Notes: generated by a model from the letters alone, not told the origin. Counted from the first letter of the stretch, positions 49,182 through 59,758 are shown. The stretch: 64,000 bases of DNA from JBBTCX01 sp964494205 (GCA_964494205.1 CAZBRD010000013.1:62001-126000), one strand, 5' to 3'. Program-made: numbers and translations.

Positions 49182-50768
49182 TTATTGATTGCCAAACACA
49201 GTCTGCATGGCTACGAAATCCGCGAGATCCACGTCGTCGTCGCTGTCGAAGTCGAAGGGGAAGCAGGGATCGGCGTTGACGTGAATGGAACCCATCATCC
49301 CGAAACCGAAATGCGGTTCGCAATAGAACGGATAGTTGTCGTTGCTCATGGGATGAGAGTTCACGAAATCTTCGTTGAACACCACGTCCATGAAGTTGCT
49401 CGTGTTGCCGGTGGCTGGGCCGGAATAGAAATTCCCGTCATGGATTCCGCCGCTGCCACTGGAGACATTGTGCGTGCCTCCGACCCAATCCCATCGAACC
49501 GTGTCGCCGACTTCGATCGTGGTGTTCGCCGGTGTAAAGGAGAAGCCAGAACCGACGTTGACCGTTTTCATCGTCACGCCGTCAATGTCATAGGGAGCCT
49601 CGGGTCCGTGGAGGCAAGTGTTCATCTCGTGATAATCAACGAGATTAACCAGCCCGTCGTTGTTGTAATCTCCGTTAGGCATCGGGGGCGCGGGCAACAT
49701 GCGGACGACGCGAAACCCGATTTCGCTGCTCGTAAAGTCGGTGGCTGCATAGAGACGGTATGTGGACGCCAGGAACGTCGTCATCTGGCCCCATGAACCG
49801 CCGCGAATGGGGTGGTTGGCTGTCGACAATGCTTGATCCTGCATCCACTCAGCCACATTGCCGCTCAAGTCGTGAATCTGATATGGGTTGCTCGTGTTGA
49901 TGGTGTTTCCATTGCTGCCGTTGTAGTAGCCGGTGGGCGTCGTGCCGCCGAATTCAAAGGGATCGCCGCTCATCAGATAGTTGGCGCCGTTTCCGGTGAT
50001 CGTGTCTCGCCCGAAGCCATAGAACCAATGATCGGCGGAGACCGTCTCATCGGCCGGTCCGCTGCGAACCGAGTTGGGTGCGTTGGGGTCGTAGGCCGCC
50101 ATCTTGTACCACTCGTTGTACGGATTCTCCTGTTGGCCAACCCAGCCGAATGACTCGCCGACGTTGTCCATCGGCAGGCGGTAGCCGAGATAGTTTTCGA
50201 TCAGGTCCTGACGCTCCGCGTCGTTCAGATCGCGCACCGCCCAGTCTTCGGTCGAGATGACAACCGGGTGCCAATCCGCGGCGGTTGGCCCCTCGGTGTA
50301 AACGCGCTGGTCTTCGCCGATTTCCTGATCGATCGTCAGCCAGTTGCAGAACTTTAGCGCTCCAATCCACGAGACGTGCATGATCGGGTGCGTGCTGTAG
50401 CCGGCTTCGGGGGTGTATTTCATGCCGACTGGCGAGGAACTGACGAACACAATTCGCGACGACGAAAACGGCTTGAACATCATAGTGCCGTCGGTCGTCG
50501 TCACCTGTCCGTTCGCCTGGAAGACGAGGTTGCTGCCGCGACCTGACACTCCCGCGTCGACCTGAGCGTTGTTCAAGAAGTACGCGAACTGCTGATTGGT
50601 GATCTCGAACTTACCGACTTTGAACACGTGTGCGGGGCCAGCACCGCCAGCTGGCACCGTCGATTCAGGAACCACGAACAACTGAGCATGCGACGCAGCC
50701 GTGCTGAATAGCAAACCGACTGATATTACGGCACAAACAAATCTGTTTAATCGTCGCGATGTTCTCAT
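49182..50768 (-). CDS. Secreted FGE-sulfatase-domain protein with plastocyanin-like domain between dockerin-like repeats
   Basis: 528 aa from ATG 50768, with GGGAGGGG 5 nt upstream. Signal peptide (1-29). The formylglycine-generating-enzyme-like domain (about 35-365) shows FEITNQQFAYFLN, MHVSWIGALKFCNWL, HDLSGNVAEWMQD, IRGGSWGQM and SEIGFRVVR. A dockerin-like repeat follows (NGDYNNDGLVNLVDYHEM). Then comes a blue-copper domain (about 400-500) with ligands His in GGTHNV and Cys, His, Met in YCEPHFGFGMM. A second repeat (FDFDSDDDVDLADFVAMQ) ends the protein. The FGE active Cys pair is not evident, so it may be a non-catalytic C-type-lectin-like domain. Confidence 0.85.
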   Translation of the reverse strand: MRTSRRLNRFVCAVISVGLLFSTAASHAQLFVVPESTVPAGGAGPAHVFKVGKFEITNQQFAYFLNNAQVDAGVSGRGSNLVFQANGQVTTTDGTMMFKPFSSSRIVFVSSSPVGMKYTPEAGYSTHPIMHVSWIGALKFCNWLTIDQEIGEDQRVYTEGPTAADWHPVVISTEDWAVRDLNDAERQDLIENYLGYRLPMDNVGESFGWVGQQENPYNEWYKMAAYDPNAPNSVRSGPADETVSADHWFYGFGRDTITGNGANYLMSGDPFEFGGTTPTGYYNGSNGNTINTSNPYQIHDLSGNVAEWMQDQALSTANHPIRGGSWGQMTTFLASTYRLYAATDFTSSEIGFRVVRMLPAPPMPNGDYNNDGLVNLVDYHEMNTCLHGPEAPYDIDGVTMKTVNVGSGFSFTPANTTIEVGDTVRWDWVGGTHNVSSGSGGIHDGNFYSGPATGNTSNFMDVVFNEDFVNSHPMSNDNYPFYCEPHFGFGMMGSIHVNADPCFPFDFDSDDDVDLADFVAMQTVFGNQ

Positions 50769-50828
50769 GAGTACCCCTCCCATCAGAACCCCGATTATAG
50801 AAAAACGCCTTCCCCCTGTCGCCTGGTC

Positions 50829-53093
50829 TTATCGCTTCTTCTTTTGTGGCTTGGCGCCTTTGCGCGAGGCAACACGTCGTTTTCCCGCCCGCACCGCCTG
50901 AAACGCCCGCGCGACTGCCGGGTCCGCCAGGGCGTCCTCCAGCGTCCGTGTCATTTTTCGTGACCAGCTTGCATGCTTGTCCGGCCCCACGCCCGGCAGG
51001 TTGATCGGCTCCGTTTCGCCCAGCAGATCGTCCAGCATGACCGCCACCACTTTGGACGGTGTGCGACCGAGGAATCGATGCACGGCTTCGAGAATGACCT
51101 GATAGGGTACGCCTGAGCTAGCAGAACTGGCGTTCTTTCGTGATACCTCGCGGGCGGAAGTTCGCGGCTCGCGAATCAAATAGCGTTTGTCGAGCAGGCG
51201 CTCAGCCACGAGGCGACGGATAAGCGCACGCACATCGGCTGCACGATCCTTATTCGCTTTTTCCCAAGCAGCTTTGGATTTGAACAATCCGATTTTCTTG
51301 CGAAGTTCGAGATCGGTTCCCTCAAGAAATCCTTTGAGCGGCGGAAGGTCGTGATTGGTCGCGCTGGTGACAGCGAACTCGCGATACTCAGAAGGCTTGC
51401 GAAACTGCCCGCGCTTGTTGCGCTCGAACATCATCAAACGCGTGGAGAGAATGCCCCATTTCTTGAGCGTATCGGAGAAGCCTTTCGGTACAGTGCCGAG
51501 GTCTTCGCCGACGACCATGCATTTGTGATGGTGGCTTTCAATCGCGAGGATGCCGAGCAAATCATCCATCGGGTAACGAACATAAGCTCCCTCAGAGGGC
51601 GGTCGGCCCTTTGGAATCCAGAACTGACGCATGAGGCCCATCGCGTGATCGATGCGCACCATGCCTGCGTGTTTCATGTTCTTTCGGAGAAGATCTTGCC
51701 AATACCAATAACCTTGCTCACGTAGCTGCCATGGATCAATGGGGCGGAACGACCAGTTTTGTCCCTGCGAAGCGTGTGCATCCGGCGGACAGCCGACATC
51801 GACGTTTGAAGCGAAAAGCCGTCCGTTCGACCACGTGTCGTATCCGCTGGGGGCTGAACCAACAGCGATATCCTGATAAAGGCCAAGGCGGTCTTTGTTT
51901 GAGTGCAACTGCTCTTGTACCTTGCCGAGTTGACGATCGAGTTCGAATTGAAGGTACAAATGGAACGCTACTTCTCTCGCACGTTCTTGACGAAACTTGG
52001 AAACCGACGAGGAATAGAAGTCACGATATTCACGGGGCCAGCTTCTCCAATCTATTAGCTTTCGAGTCTCGCGAAAATGATCGTCCAGCGCACAAAAGGT
52101 GGCAAATTCCTGCAGATGATACCCACCCGCGCGAACAAACTCCGCATAATCGCGACTTCGTTTGGTTTGGAGCGCGCCGTGTCGGCTGATGAATTCATTA
52201 TGGAGCAGCCGGAGGATTTCGAGTTTGGCGTCATAAGCGGCTGTATAATCAATCGAATCAGAAGCGCGTAAGTCCAAAAGCGCTTGCTTGAAACGAGGTG
52301 AGGTGATTAACTTTCTGGCGTTGCGACAATTGTCATATTCAGGAATCGATTCAACATGTAGATAGAGCGGGTTTTGGTACCACCGACTCATTGGAGAATA
52401 AGGACTTACCTGTGGGGCGCGATTTCGAACGATATGTAACGGATTGATTCCTATCCAATCGCCGTCTTGTTTGATCAGCCAATCGCATATTTTGTTGAGA
52501 TCACCGCAATCACCCACGCCCCAATTTGACTGACTACGCAGCGTATAGAGGTTGAGGCTGACCCCCGACAAACGTGCGATGACGCCCCTTTCTACATGTG
52601 CCCAACATCGACTGGGAACAAACTGGACATAAGGGCGAACGAGATTGACACGGCCATTCTGCATGATGGTGATTTCAAAATTGTGGCAGGTAGGTCCGAT
52701 CGGGATGTGTAGTGGTACGTCAACGAAAGAGCCATCACCTCTTTTGAGGCTCTCGCCCTTGAAATCGAGTCGCTTACCCTCACAAAACAAGAAGCCTGTA
52801 AAGGCGAAAGAGCCTTTGCGAAGCATCGGTACACGCATGGTGACTTGTGCTCGACGCGAAGAAACAGGCACAATGGTTACATCGTTTCCAAATTCCCTGC
52901 GGCTATCTTCGCTCAGGGCCTGTAAGGATTCATTGGCCTTTTGCTCAGTCCCCGCCTTCCACCCCATCGCTTCGATAAGTGCCACGCGCGTGGCATCCGA
53001 CGCCAACCGGCGAACCCCGGAATAATCTATGTAGCTCGGGATAATCCCGAGCTTGTTCGCGAGCTTATGCAGGTGCGGTCGTTTGGCGGCCAT
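50829..53093 (-). CDS. malQ: 4-alpha-glucanotransferase (amylomaltase)
   Basis: 754 aa, GH77 family. Nucleophile Asp in MVRIDHAMGLMRQF, acid Glu in VVGEDLGTVP, and TSATNHDLPPLKGF. It transfers glucan segments between chains. It has an extra N-terminal region of about 150 residues, as in plant-type DPE2/MalQ proteins, and a basic C-terminus. The ATG lies 1 bp after the glgB stop (TGATATG), so translation is coupled to glgB. Confidence 0.95.
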   Translation of the reverse strand: MAAKRPHLHKLANKLGIIPSYIDYSGVRRLASDATRVALIEAMGWKAGTEQKANESLQALSEDSRREFGNDVTIVPVSSRRAQVTMRVPMLRKGSFAFTGFLFCEGKRLDFKGESLKRGDGSFVDVPLHIPIGPTCHNFEITIMQNGRVNLVRPYVQFVPSRCWAHVERGVIARLSGVSLNLYTLRSQSNWGVGDCGDLNKICDWLIKQDGDWIGINPLHIVRNRAPQVSPYSPMSRWYQNPLYLHVESIPEYDNCRNARKLITSPRFKQALLDLRASDSIDYTAAYDAKLEILRLLHNEFISRHGALQTKRSRDYAEFVRAGGYHLQEFATFCALDDHFRETRKLIDWRSWPREYRDFYSSSVSKFRQERAREVAFHLYLQFELDRQLGKVQEQLHSNKDRLGLYQDIAVGSAPSGYDTWSNGRLFASNVDVGCPPDAHASQGQNWSFRPIDPWQLREQGYWYWQDLLRKNMKHAGMVRIDHAMGLMRQFWIPKGRPPSEGAYVRYPMDDLLGILAIESHHHKCMVVGEDLGTVPKGFSDTLKKWGILSTRLMMFERNKRGQFRKPSEYREFAVTSATNHDLPPLKGFLEGTDLELRKKIGLFKSKAAWEKANKDRAADVRALIRRLVAERLLDKRYLIREPRTSAREVSRKNASSASSGVPYQVILEAVHRFLGRTPSKVVAVMLDDLLGETEPINLPGVGPDKHASWSRKMTRTLEDALADPAVARAFQAVRAGKRRVASRKGAKPQKKKR

Positions 53094-53094
53094 A

Positions 53095-55329
53095 TCAGGT
53101 GGGTGTTAAGACTAGTGCTCCCAGCGGCGGAAGGTTTAACACGATTGACTGTTGTTGATTGTGCAACGGAATGGACTCGGATTTGATGGAGGTTGCTGTT
53201 GCATAGTTGCTCCCGCCGAAGCGCGACTCATCTGACGAGAAAACTTGTCGGTAGTTGCCCTGCCACGGCGCGCCGATTCGATAACCATCGCGCGGCACCG
53301 GTGTCATGTTCAACACAACCACCAGTCGACTGTCTCCATCCTGCCGCGCGTAACTCAGCACCGATTGCTCGTTGTCCAAACAGTCGATCCAGAAGAAGCT
53401 GTCGTGATCCGGATCACACCGCCACAAGCAGCTCGACGCGCCATACACGCGTCCCAACTCCTCGAGAAAATGCTGCAAGCCCTTGCGGTATTGATCGCCA
53501 GCCAGGTGCCAATCGAGGCTCGTGTCGTAATACCATTCGCCATATGGCGCGAGCTCGCTGCCCATGAACAGGAGTTTCTTACCCGGCCGAGTGTATTGAT
53601 ACGCGAACAGCAGCCGCAGATTTGCGAACTTCTGCCAGATGTCGCCGGGCATCTTTTCCAGCAGCGATTTCTTGCCGTGCACAACTTCATCGTGCGACAG
53701 CGGATTGATGAATCGTTCTGAATGTTCGTACAACATCGCGAACGTGAGTTCGTTTTGATGGTACTTGCGATGCACCGACTCTTTCGAGAAGTACGCCAGC
53801 GTGTCGTGCATCCAGCCCATATTCCACTTGAACGTGAAGCCGAGGCCGCCCTGTGCCGTCGGCTGCGTGACGCCGGTCCAGCCCGTTGATTCCTCCGCCA
53901 CCGTGAAGCAGCCGGGGCACTCCACGTGAACCGCATCATTCACCGATCGCAGAAGATCGATGGCTTCGACGTTTTCCTTGCCGCCCCACGGGTTCGGCAG
54001 CCACTCGCCGTCGCGCCGGCTGTAGTCGAGATAGAGCATCGATGCCACCGCATCAACGCGTAGCCCGTCGATGTGAAACTCTTTGAGCCAGTAGAGCGCG
54101 TTGGAAATCAGGAAGCTGCGAACCTCGTGCCTGCCATAGTTGAATACAAGCGTTCCCCAGTCGGGGTGTTCGCCGCGCCGCGGGTCTTCGTGTTCATACA
54201 GGGCTGTGCCGTCGAAGCGGCGGAGGGCGAAGTCGTCGCGCGGGAAGTGGGCGGGCACCCAATCGAGAATCACGCCGATGCCATGCTGATGGCACACATC
54301 GACGAAATAGCGGAAGTCATCGGGCGTGCCGAATCGCGACGTCGGCGCGTAATAGCCCGTTACCTGATATCCCCACGAACCGCCAAACGGATGTTCAGCC
54401 ACCGGCATCAGTTCGACATGAGTGAACCCCAGTTGCTTAACGTACTTGGCCAGCGGCTCCGCGATTTCGCGATACGTCATCCACCGGTTGCCTTCTTCCG
54501 GCACACGTCGCCACGAGGCCAAGTGGACTTCGTACACGTTTACGGGCTCGCGGGTGATGTCGGCTGATTGTCGCGAGCGTTGCCACGTATGGTCGCTCCA
54601 CGAGTAATCGGAGTTAACCACGCGCGAGGCTGAGCCGGGCGGCAATTCCATGGAGCGGGCAAGCGGGTCCGATTTCACGCGCAGCTCGCCATGTTCGGTT
54701 TTGATTTCAAATTTGTAGAGCGCGCCCGGACGAGCATCGGGAATGAAAATCTCAAACACGCCGGACGAACCAAGTTGCCGCATGGGGAACAATCGACCGT
54801 CCCAACGGCAGAAGTCGCCGAGCACGCTGACGCGGCGCGCGTGCGGCGCCCAGACGCCAAACGACACGCCTTCGACGCCGCCGACGTTCATGGGCCGAGC
54901 GCCGAGCATCTCCCACAGTCGTCGATGGGTGCCTTCATTGAAAAGGTAGAGGTCCATGTCGCCGATGGTGGGGAGGAAGCGGTAGGGGTCGTCGCGCTCC
55001 CATGTTTTTCCGTCGCGGAATCGGAAGCGAAGGCGATAGGCGAGCGGTGTCTTAGCCTGCGGGAGAATGATCGAAAAAACGCCGTCGATGCCGGTGGCGG
55101 TCATCGTTGTGGCTGCTCCGTCGTTCGGAATCAGCTCCACGCTTTCCGCATCGGGGTGAAACGTTCGAACAATAACGCCAGCGGAGTTCTTGCCGTTCAT
55201 CGGGTGCGCGCCAAGGAGTCGGTGTGGCTCCGCGTGATCACCGTGGATCAGCCGGTGCCACTCGGCGGCACTGAAGTCGCCCAGCAGGTTTGCATCGATG
55301 GATGTTGTAGTCTCAGCGGGTCGCATCAT
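53095..55329 (-). CDS. glgB: 1,4-alpha-glucan branching enzyme
   Basis: 744 aa from ATG 55329, which overlaps the glgX stop (ATGA). GH13/CBM48 signature: N-terminal carbohydrate module with HRLLGAHPMNGKN, then YEVHLASWRR, WGYQVTGYYAPTSRFG, DGLRVDAVASMLYLDYSR (nucleophile Asp), VAEESTGW (acid Glu) and LSHDEVVHGKKSL. It introduces alpha-1,6 branches into glycogen. It is the middle gene of glgX-glgB-malQ. Confidence 0.97.
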   Translation of the reverse strand: MMRPAETTTSIDANLLGDFSAAEWHRLIHGDHAEPHRLLGAHPMNGKNSAGVIVRTFHPDAESVELIPNDGAATTMTATGIDGVFSIILPQAKTPLAYRLRFRFRDGKTWERDDPYRFLPTIGDMDLYLFNEGTHRRLWEMLGARPMNVGGVEGVSFGVWAPHARRVSVLGDFCRWDGRLFPMRQLGSSGVFEIFIPDARPGALYKFEIKTEHGELRVKSDPLARSMELPPGSASRVVNSDYSWSDHTWQRSRQSADITREPVNVYEVHLASWRRVPEEGNRWMTYREIAEPLAKYVKQLGFTHVELMPVAEHPFGGSWGYQVTGYYAPTSRFGTPDDFRYFVDVCHQHGIGVILDWVPAHFPRDDFALRRFDGTALYEHEDPRRGEHPDWGTLVFNYGRHEVRSFLISNALYWLKEFHIDGLRVDAVASMLYLDYSRRDGEWLPNPWGGKENVEAIDLLRSVNDAVHVECPGCFTVAEESTGWTGVTQPTAQGGLGFTFKWNMGWMHDTLAYFSKESVHRKYHQNELTFAMLYEHSERFINPLSHDEVVHGKKSLLEKMPGDIWQKFANLRLLFAYQYTRPGKKLLFMGSELAPYGEWYYDTSLDWHLAGDQYRKGLQHFLEELGRVYGASSCLWRCDPDHDSFFWIDCLDNEQSVLSYARQDGDSRLVVVLNMTPVPRDGYRIGAPWQGNYRQVFSSDESRFGGSNYATATSIKSESIPLHNQQQSIVLNLPPLGALVLTPT

Positions 55330-57440
55330 GATTCGGGTCGAAAATCGAGCAGCAAACCGGAACACGCAGCCATCTCGACCACATCACGATATACCACGCC
55401 GCTCGTTTGCACCACGCGGGCGGTATTGGCAATTTCCGCCCAAGAACCGGTTTGCTCGACAAACGGGAGCTTAAAGGAAATCACCTTTTCCGCAGAATTG
55501 AGTATCAGAAGCGTCGTCTGGCTACGTGTGCCAACCGCCATTTCAAAGCTGACATCAGCGGAAGGGCGGTGAACCATCATCCCAAGGGTCTTTCGCGACG
55601 CGTCGTGCCAGTCGTCGTTGGTCAGCTCGCGCCCGTGCTCCGTCAGCCAGGTGACGTCCCTCAGTTGACCGCCAGCTTCGGGCACTCCTCGGAAAAAACC
55701 CACGCGACCAGCGATCGCCAGTCGCCTCCGCAGATTCAAAACGAGACGAGCGAACTCCAATACGGAGTTCTGAATTCGTTGGCCGTCCCAGTGCACCCAC
55801 GTAAGTTCGTCGTCATGACAATAGGCGTTGTTGTTCCCTTGTTGCGTGCGGCCAAGTTCGTCGCCCGCCTGGATCATGGGCGTACCGAGCGAACACGCCA
55901 GCGTGAGCAGGAAGTTTCGCTGCATCTGCTCTCGCGTCGCAAGCACAGTGGGATCGTCTGTCTTACCCTCCGCTCCCCAGTTGCGGCTCAAGTTGTCGTT
56001 GTGGCCATCACGGTTCTGCTCGCCGTTGGCTTCGTTGTGTTTGTGTTCGTAGGTGACAACGTCGCGCAGCGTGAATCCGTCATGACAGGCAATGAAGTTG
56101 ATGCTGGCGGAAGGTCGTCGCGAATTCGCGCCGAACAAATCTTCACTACCCGCGAGTCGACTCGCCAACGCGCCGACCTGTCCATCGTTGCCGCGCCAGA
56201 ATCTGCGGATGTCGTCGCGATACTTGTCGTTCCACTCCGACCAACCCGGCGGCAACGTCCCCACGCGATAACCATCCATCCCTATGTCCCACGGTTCCGC
56301 GATCAGCTTGACCTTCGACAAGACCGGGTCGCGCGAAATTGTTTCATAAAACTGATTCGTCGGCCTGCCGCTCTCGTCTCTACTTAACACCGTTGAGAGA
56401 TCAAATCGAAACCCATCGACGTGCATCTGCTCCACCCAATATCGCAGACTGTCCATGACGAGCTGCAACACGCGCGGGTTTGCAGTGTTCAAACAATTCC
56501 CGCATCCCGCGAAGTTCTGATAGCGCCGAGAGTCGTGAGGCTCCATTCGATAGTAAGATGAATTGTCGATGCCGCGGAACAGGATCGTTGGACCCAACTC
56601 ATCGCCCTCACCGCTGTGGTTGTAAACAACATCCAGGATGACTTCGATGCCCGCGCGGTGCAGCGTCTTGACCATCGACTTGAATTCGTTGACTTGAGCA
56701 CCGTTCGAGTTCGTCGCGAATCGTGCATCGGGTGCGAAGAAACCGATCGTGTTGTATCCCCAGTAGTCAACTAATCCCTGCACAGCGAGTCCGCGCCGCG
56801 TGATGCACTGATGCACGGGCAGCAACTCGACGGCTGTGACGCCAAGCGATTGCAGGTGCTCGATGATCGGCGCGGAAGCCAACCCCAAATATGTGCCGCG
56901 AATTTCCGGCGGGATATCGGGATGCAATGCTGTGAGGCCTTTGACGTGGCATTCATAAACAAATGTGCTTGTCCACGGCGTTCGCGGCGCGCGATCGTTT
57001 CCCCAATCCAAGTCGTCAGCCACTACGATGCTTTTGGGCACTACGCCAGCGCTATCTGTGTTATCAATTGACAAATCGAGTTCGGGATCGCCAACGCGAT
57101 AGGCCAGCAAGCGATCATCCCACGGCTGCATTCGGCTGATAGCTTTCGCATATGGGTCCAGGAGCAGTTTGTTGGAATTGAAACGATGACCCGCTCGCGG
57201 TTCGTATGGGCCATGAATGCGATATCCATAATGCTGCCCCGCTCGAACCCCGCTGATGTGCGTGAACCAGAGTCCGTCGCCGCCTCGATCGAGTGAAACG
57301 CGTTGCGACTCGCGCGCGTCGCGAGGTCCATCGAACAGACAAAGTTCAACGTTCGTCGCATTTTGCGAGAAGATTGAAAACCCGGCGCCGTTGACATCCA
57401 GCGTTGCGCCAAGCGGAAGATTTGCCAATTCAATACTCAT
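55326..57440 (-). CDS. glgX: Glycogen debranching enzyme (isoamylase type)
   Basis: 704 aa. CBM48 module at the N-terminus, then VYECHVKGLTALHPDIP, DVVYNHSGEGDELGPT, DGFRFDLSTVLSRD (nucleophile), LIAEPWDIG (acid) and ACHDGFTLRDVVTY. Hydrolyses alpha-1,6 branches. It opens the minus-strand glycogen operon and diverges from glgP. Confidence 0.97.
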   Translation of the reverse strand: MSIELANLPLGATLDVNGAGFSIFSQNATNVELCLFDGPRDARESQRVSLDRGGDGLWFTHISGVRAGQHYGYRIHGPYEPRAGHRFNSNKLLLDPYAKAISRMQPWDDRLLAYRVGDPELDLSIDNTDSAGVVPKSIVVADDLDWGNDRAPRTPWTSTFVYECHVKGLTALHPDIPPEIRGTYLGLASAPIIEHLQSLGVTAVELLPVHQCITRRGLAVQGLVDYWGYNTIGFFAPDARFATNSNGAQVNEFKSMVKTLHRAGIEVILDVVYNHSGEGDELGPTILFRGIDNSSYYRMEPHDSRRYQNFAGCGNCLNTANPRVLQLVMDSLRYWVEQMHVDGFRFDLSTVLSRDESGRPTNQFYETISRDPVLSKVKLIAEPWDIGMDGYRVGTLPPGWSEWNDKYRDDIRRFWRGNDGQVGALASRLAGSEDLFGANSRRPSASINFIACHDGFTLRDVVTYEHKHNEANGEQNRDGHNDNLSRNWGAEGKTDDPTVLATREQMQRNFLLTLACSLGTPMIQAGDELGRTQQGNNNAYCHDDELTWVHWDGQRIQNSVLEFARLVLNLRRRLAIAGRVGFFRGVPEAGGQLRDVTWLTEHGRELTNDDWHDASRKTLGMMVHRPSADVSFEMAVGTRSQTTLLILNSAEKVISFKLPFVEQTGSWAEIANTARVVQTSGVVYRDVVEMAACSGLLLDFRPES

Positions 57441-57800
57441 GCGTTTCGCACTTAGGACCAGAAACTCACAACGACACTGAGATTATCGGTACAGAAATCG
57501 AATGATTCCAAACTATAGGTGATCGATGTGAAGTGGGACAGGTTTTCTCGGTCGTGCCCATCGTGGGCACATCAGAACGTTGCCACGGCTGTTGCGGTTG
57601 TGATCGAAACCCGATACTAAATCTGCGTACAAAAATCGGTCGGACTCGATGGTGACGACACCATCGGAATGATCCTACAATCCGATAACATGTAACATGA
57701 CGGCTTGGGAAACGCGGCGGCGCTGTTGTGGTCGTTGCAGGAGTTTTCAAGGGCCGTGGCGAGAGAACGGTAGATAAGTATCCAGCACGGTACGAAGGCG
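57441..57800. other. Divergent glgX/glgP intergenic region
   Basis: 360 bp that must hold both promoters. I see a short palindrome GTGCCCA-TCG-TGGGCAC (about 57563-57579) but no convincing -35/-10 pair. Confidence 0.4.
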
Positions 57801-59675
57801 ATGGAGAACGAAATGACTCGATCTAGTGCTCCCACTCGAAAGACTCCCCCCGCGAACCCGCTTACTACGCCTCCGGCCGAAGTTGTGCCCAGTGAATCGA
57901 CCTCACGAGCGCCCGGGATGCCATCCGCGCGCACCACGGTTTCTCCATTGCCCAATGGAATCGAACGTCGGAGCACAGAGGTCAATAAGGATCGCTCCAT
58001 TGCGTATTTCTCCATGGAAATCGGCCACTGCGCCGAAATCCCGACATACACCGGCGGTCTTGGAGTGCTGGCGGGCGATACCATTCGCGCCGGAGCCGAC
58101 CTGAACGTTCCGATGGTGGCCGTGACTCTGCTTCATCGTCGCGGTTATTTCCACCAGCTTCTCGACGCCAACGGCACTCAGCAGGAAGAACCGGTCAATT
58201 GGGTTGTGCAGGACTTCCTCGAAGAAACCACAGCCCGCGCTTCCGTTACCATCGAAGGCCGCACCGTGCACATTCGTGCGTGGCAGTACCACGTTTCGGG
58301 CGAAAACGGTTACAAGGTTCCGGTCTATTTCCTCGACACCAACCTGCAGGTGAACTCCGAATGGGACCGCACGCTGACTGATTATTTGTATGGAGGTGAT
58401 TCGCACTATCGTCTCTGTCAGGAAATGCTTCTTGGCATCGGTGGCGTGCGAATCCTTCGCGCGCTTGGTTTTGAACAATTGCAGCGATTCCACGTCAACG
58501 AAGGTCACGCGAGTTTGCTGACTCTTGAGCTGCTCAGCGAACGACTTCGCAAGGACAATCGCAACGATATCACCGACGAAGACGTGCAGGCAGTGCGCTC
58601 AAAGTGCGTCTTCACCACGCACACACCGGTGCCTGCCGGTCACGATCGCTTTCCGGTTGAAATGGTGACAAAGGTTTTGAGCGAGCGTATGACGAATTTG
58701 CTCAACAAGCTGAATTGTCTCGAAGGCTCGCTCAACATGACGCACCTTGCCCTTCGACTCAGCGGTTACGTCAACGGCGTCTCACAACGGCACGGCGACG
58801 TCTCGCGCAAAATGTTCAGCACGCACGCGATCGATTCGATCACCAACGGCGTCCATGCGGGCACTTGGGTTGCACCGCCGTTTCAAGAAATGTTCGATCG
58901 CTATTTGCCCCAGTGGCGACAGGATTCGTTCGCGCTTCGCCGCGCGGTGATGATCCCTTCGCAGGAAATCTGGGCCGCCCACGCGCACGCCAAGCGTCGC
59001 CTGCTCGAATACGTCAACCGCGAGACCAATTCCGGTATGGTGGCTGATGCCTTTACGATTGGTTTCGCGCGACGGGCCGCGACCTACAAGCGGGCAGATT
59101 TGTTGTTTGACGACATACAACGCTTGAAGCGAATCAATCGCGAAGTCGGGCCCATTCAGATCGTCTACGCGGGCAAGGCTCACCCGCACGACCAAGGCGC
59201 GAAGGACCTTATCCGCCGCGTGTTCGCAGCCAAGGAAGCGCTCAAGAACGATATCAAGATTGCCTATCTCGTCGACTACGACATCGACATCTGTGCGCTG
59301 ATGACCGCGGGCGTCGACATCTGGCTCAACACGCCGGAGCCGCCGCTCGAAGCATCGGGCACCAGCGGCATGAAAGCCGCCTTGAACGGCATCCCGTCAC
59401 TCAGCGTGCTCGACGGCTGGTGGGTGGAAGGATGCATCGAAGGTGTCACCGGCTGGGCGATCGGTCGTGACGATCCGAAGACCGGAGCGACTTCCGACCG
59501 CAAGGAAACAGCCGAACTTCTTTACGATAAGCTGGAATATGTCGTGCTGCCCACGTTCTATCAGGAACGCGATCGCTTCCTCGACATCATGCGGCACTCG
59601 ATTTCCATTAACGGTTCGTTCTTCAGCACGCATCGCATGTTGCAGCAGTACGTCCTGCAGGCGTATTTCAGATAG
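57801..59675 (+). CDS. glgP: Alpha-glucan phosphorylase (short type)
   Basis: 624 aa, GT35. It releases glucose-1-phosphate from glycogen. Motifs: IAYFSMEIGHCAEIPTYTGG, GVLAGDTIRAGADL, QRFHVNEGHASLL, THTPVPAGHDRF and the PLP-lysine block PLEASGTSGMKAALNG. Shorter than the about 800-residue E. coli enzymes and close to the short bacterial/archaeal type. The N-terminal 55 residues are Pro/Thr/Ser-rich and probably disordered, so the real start could be later. Divergent from glgX. Confidence 0.93.
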   Translation: MENEMTRSSAPTRKTPPANPLTTPPAEVVPSESTSRAPGMPSARTTVSPLPNGIERRSTEVNKDRSIAYFSMEIGHCAEIPTYTGGLGVLAGDTIRAGADLNVPMVAVTLLHRRGYFHQLLDANGTQQEEPVNWVVQDFLEETTARASVTIEGRTVHIRAWQYHVSGENGYKVPVYFLDTNLQVNSEWDRTLTDYLYGGDSHYRLCQEMLLGIGGVRILRALGFEQLQRFHVNEGHASLLTLELLSERLRKDNRNDITDEDVQAVRSKCVFTTHTPVPAGHDRFPVEMVTKVLSERMTNLLNKLNCLEGSLNMTHLALRLSGYVNGVSQRHGDVSRKMFSTHAIDSITNGVHAGTWVAPPFQEMFDRYLPQWRQDSFALRRAVMIPSQEIWAAHAHAKRRLLEYVNRETNSGMVADAFTIGFARRAATYKRADLLFDDIQRLKRINREVGPIQIVYAGKAHPHDQGAKDLIRRVFAAKEALKNDIKIAYLVDYDIDICALMTAGVDIWLNTPEPPLEASGTSGMKAALNGIPSLSVLDGWWVEGCIEGVTGWAIGRDDPKTGATSDRKETAELLYDKLEYVVLPTFYQERDRFLDIMRHSISINGSFFSTHRMLQQYVLQAYFR

Positions 59676-59677
59676 AA

Positions 59678-59758
59678 GTAGGGCGGGTTCTACCCGCCGT
59701 GCATCAAGCCAAACAAGCAGGACCCACAACGAAATAAGGCGGGTAAAACCCGCCCTAC
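59678..59758. repeat. Inverted repeat between convergent glgP and permease genes
   Basis: Arms GTAGGGCGGGTT (59678-59689) and AACCCGCCCTAC (59747-59758), with further GGCGGGT/ACCCGCC pairing inside. The right arm contains the permease stop codon. A related GGCGGGTGGAACCCGCC element lies at 61931. Another palindrome family typical of these intergenic spaces. Confidence 0.75.
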
